Positions 13,960 through 15,687 of a stretch of DNA of 15,687 nucleotides are shown piece after piece. The notes under the pieces are model-generated. The model had not been told where the DNA came from and did no database searches. It was given only the letters and a program-made list of their open reading frames with translations. The first letter of the stretch is position 1; the number at the start of each line of letters is the position of its first letter. Origin of the DNA: an uncultured Collinsella sp. Lineage in GTDB: Bacteria > Actinomycetota > Coriobacteriia > Coriobacteriales > Coriobacteriaceae. Made by a program: the position numbers and the translations under genes. The stretch lies in NCBI GenBank assembly GCA_959028445.1, contig CAUFRY010000046.1:1-15687 (forward strand). Reading direction: 5' to 3'.

Positions 13960-14500
13960 TTGATAAATATTGCTCGTCGAACTCATCTGAACTGGGCTTT
14001 CTTGCATAGAACTGCCTGAACCTGAGCGTTTTCGGGTATCGCATTGCCCGATCGAGCACCATCGCGACCTTCTCAAGCTTGTCCTCGGGCGGACTCATAG
14101 CCACAGCCCCGCATGTCGTCCCGGTTGGAGCCGGGATGAGCCCTCAGGAAGCACTGCATGAAGTAGCGCATCCGGTTCACGGGCCCCAGCGGGTTCTGGC
14201 CGTCGGGAACGCCCTTGAGCAGCTTCGCGTTGTAGTGCTGGCTCTTCAGTGACAGATTGTTGACGGGAGCCGTGTGGCGCCCGGCTCCATGTCGTGGATG
14301 AGCGTGGAGCCGGGCGCCACACGGCTCCCGAACGTCGCCAAGGTCTTCGCCCTGCTTGTCTTGCCAAGGCCCTCCCGGATGAAGATTGAATTGCCTGGCT
14401 CATCGCAGCCGAGCGCGACACGGCCTCTACCCGAGACCATCATCTCTACACATAGCCCATCATTCGACAAGAACGCGCAGTTTGTCCTGCATAGGCGCAT
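13960..14500 (-). pseudogene. Transposase remnant in three reading frames
   Basis: Three successive minus-strand pieces read as one DDE-type transposase of a kind common in Coriobacteriia. Piece one (14500 down to about 14290): GCDEPGNSIFIREGLGKTS ... GSRVAPGSTLIHDMEPGA. Piece two, another frame (about 14264-14116): VNNLSLKSQHYNAKLLKGVP ... RMRYFMQCFLRAHPG. Piece three, the third frame (about 14110-13990): VAMSPPEDKLEKVAMVLDRA ... LRFRQFYARKP. The first break coincides with the right arm of the inverted repeat at 14264-14330. At the second, a short segment expected after MRG (of the type YLDLFS) is missing. The N-terminal third is absent. I cannot name the IS family safely. Ends are approximate. 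Confidence 0.72.
14264..14330. repeat. Perfect inverted repeat (26-base arms, 15-base loop) inside the transposase remnant
   Basis: Bases 14264-14289 are the exact reverse complement of 14305-14330, with a 15-base loop. On the transposase strand the first arm reads normally (GSRVAPGS), while the second replaces the expected E-R-A-H-type motif by EPGATRL and shifts the frame. No T-run follows on either side. Confidence 0.93.
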
Positions 14501-14700
14501 GGTGTCCCCCTCCGCCGCAAGAGGTGAGCAAAAGAGAGGCTCCCCTCGCCACTACCGGACAAAGGGACCTCTCTGGGGAAACACGCTATAAAACCTTCTT
14601 GCCGGGCGGTCGAGTACAGCACCGACGGCGTACCCGTGGAGACCTACCCAGAGCCCACGCCATTTCAAGTTTCTTGGTCTTCAACGCCACAATCCGATAA
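14501..14700. other. Gap without a recognisable gene
   Basis: Between the transposase remnant and the ABC gene I see no coding sequence I can name, no terminator and no clear repeat. Short frames exist on both strands but lack ribosome sites and family motifs. It probably contains the lost N-terminal side of the transposase and the 3' trailer of the ABC gene. Confidence 0.5.
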
Positions 14701-15657
14701 TCATCCAGCCGTCGAAATGACCTCGTCACAGGCGGCAAGCATCTCCTCGTCATGAGTGACAACGATTACAATATGGTCTCTCTTAATTTCATGAAGCAAT
14801 TTGATCAGCGCGCCTCGACTCTTCGCATCAAGTGCTGAGGTCGGTTCATCAAAAAGCATAACGTCCGGCGATTTCAACAGCTGTCTCACAATTGCAATCT
14901 TTTGCTTCTCGCCGCCGGACACCCCTCCTTTCCCGCCGTCAAGCATCGCCGTTGCCCCGTTCTCCACAGAAGCAACCATTTCGTCTAGCCCCAATATGAC
15001 AAGCATCCGATTCAGCTTATCCATCTCGTAATCATCAGAAAGCAGCGTAAGATTATCGAGAATCGTCCCCTCAACGATAGGGGGTTCTTGCTCCGTAATG
15101 CTGACTCGACACCGCCGCAATGCATATCGATCGATGCAACGCTGTGACACCCCGTTGTAGCGAACGGCCCCTTCTGTGTCATCTGGATATAGCCCCAATA
15201 TCACTGACAGCAGCGAGCTCTTCCCCGAACCATTCGGCCCCGAGATTCCATATAGCCGACCCCTGGAAAACGCGAGCCCCTCAATGCTTAACGCGACCCT
15301 TTCCGCCCCTGGATAACGTAGCTTGATGTTCTCTAGACGGATTTCCTCAATCGGACCAAGCGCCAATTTGCCATTCGCTTCCACCGGGACATCCCAAATT
15401 CTTTTCAGCCGCTCATAGCATACGCGATTAGTCTGGTAATCCCTTCCCCAGCCCAACAAATACTGTACCGCTGAGCTTAAGTTCGAATAATATCCAACAG
15501 CAGTCACGAGAAAACCAGGCAACAGTCTCCCGCCCATCACTTCAACCGCGCCCACAGCAAGAAGACATCCTTGAGCGGCGGAAGCGACCAACGCGTTGCC
15601 AAAGGTAAATCTAGACCCTACTTCCTGATTTGTGTTAGCGCCGGGCGATTTTAGCCG
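14701..15657 (-). pseudogene. ABC exporter, C-terminal part (end of membrane domain plus ATPase)
   Basis: The 3' part of a half-size ABC exporter (membrane domain fused to ATPase). Counting from a TTG at 15591, residues 1-50 are the last transmembrane segments and the ATPase follows: Walker A GPNGSGKSS (118-126), Q-loop Gln168, signature VSGGEKQK (224-231), Walker B MLFDEP (245-250) and His280 in VVTHD. Exporter-like sequence (NQEVGSRFTFGNAL) continues in frame upstream of that TTG, up to a TAG at 15658-15660, with no good start, so the first four or so membrane helices are missing. Full-length relatives have 550-600 residues. Either the gene was cut by a rearrangement near 15640, or a frameshift lies there and the rest is beyond the window. 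The substrate is unknown; peptide exporters look similar. Confidence 0.72.
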
Positions 15658-15687
15658 CTAATAGTCAAACTATTTTGACCAATCCCG

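Noticed and set aside
1..15687. CRISPR array, tRNA or rRNA genes
   Set aside because: No regularly spaced direct repeats, and no cloverleaf or rRNA-like sequence was noticed on either strand by eye.

Overview
The window looks like a piece of a Collinsella-type (Coriobacteriia, high-GC gut actinobacterium) chromosome. The inference rests on GC-rich coding sequence, the closeness of the murB, galE and NlpC/CHAP proteins to coriobacterial ones as I remember them, and a mannose-family PTS locus with SIS-domain deglycases. I could not run a database search, so the genus is an inference.

Left part, 1-6077, all on the minus strand: a sugar-amine utilisation locus. Read in the direction of transcription it is a small hypothetical gene, two overlapping GntR/UTRA regulators, a 193-base control region with GTAT/ATAC palindromes, two SIS-domain proteins, then PTS EIIA, EIIB and EIIC of the mannose family; EIIC leaves the window and EIID is expected just outside. 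One SIS protein is clearly FrlB/GfrE-like, so the likely substrate is an Amadori product such as fructoselysine or glucoselysine: phosphorylated during uptake, then deglycated to glucose-6-phosphate plus amino acid.

Middle part, 6078-11333: ordinary core genes, namely a LacI regulator (minus), murB (plus), a Tat-exported coiled-coil NlpC/CHAP cell-wall hydrolase (minus) and galE (plus), each with recognisable signals. Two long perfect inverted repeats (31- and 33-base arms) lie in the gaps at 6199-6271 and 8579-8714. They share the sequence at their bases and may belong to one repeat family; the second encloses the terminator of the hydrolase gene.

Right part, 11334-15687: an accessory region that starts directly after the galE terminator. 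It holds a broken IS3-type OrfA, a two-gene operon (AAA/ABC-type ATPase plus a Cys-rich PD-(D/E)XK-like nuclease, both with TTG starts and overlapping by 8 bases), a transposase remnant in three frames with a perfect 26-base inverted repeat at its first frame break, and the 3' part of an ABC exporter. The ATPase-nuclease pair is the best candidate for a new system: its architecture, its tight coupling and its position among mobile-element debris are those of phage-defence modules.
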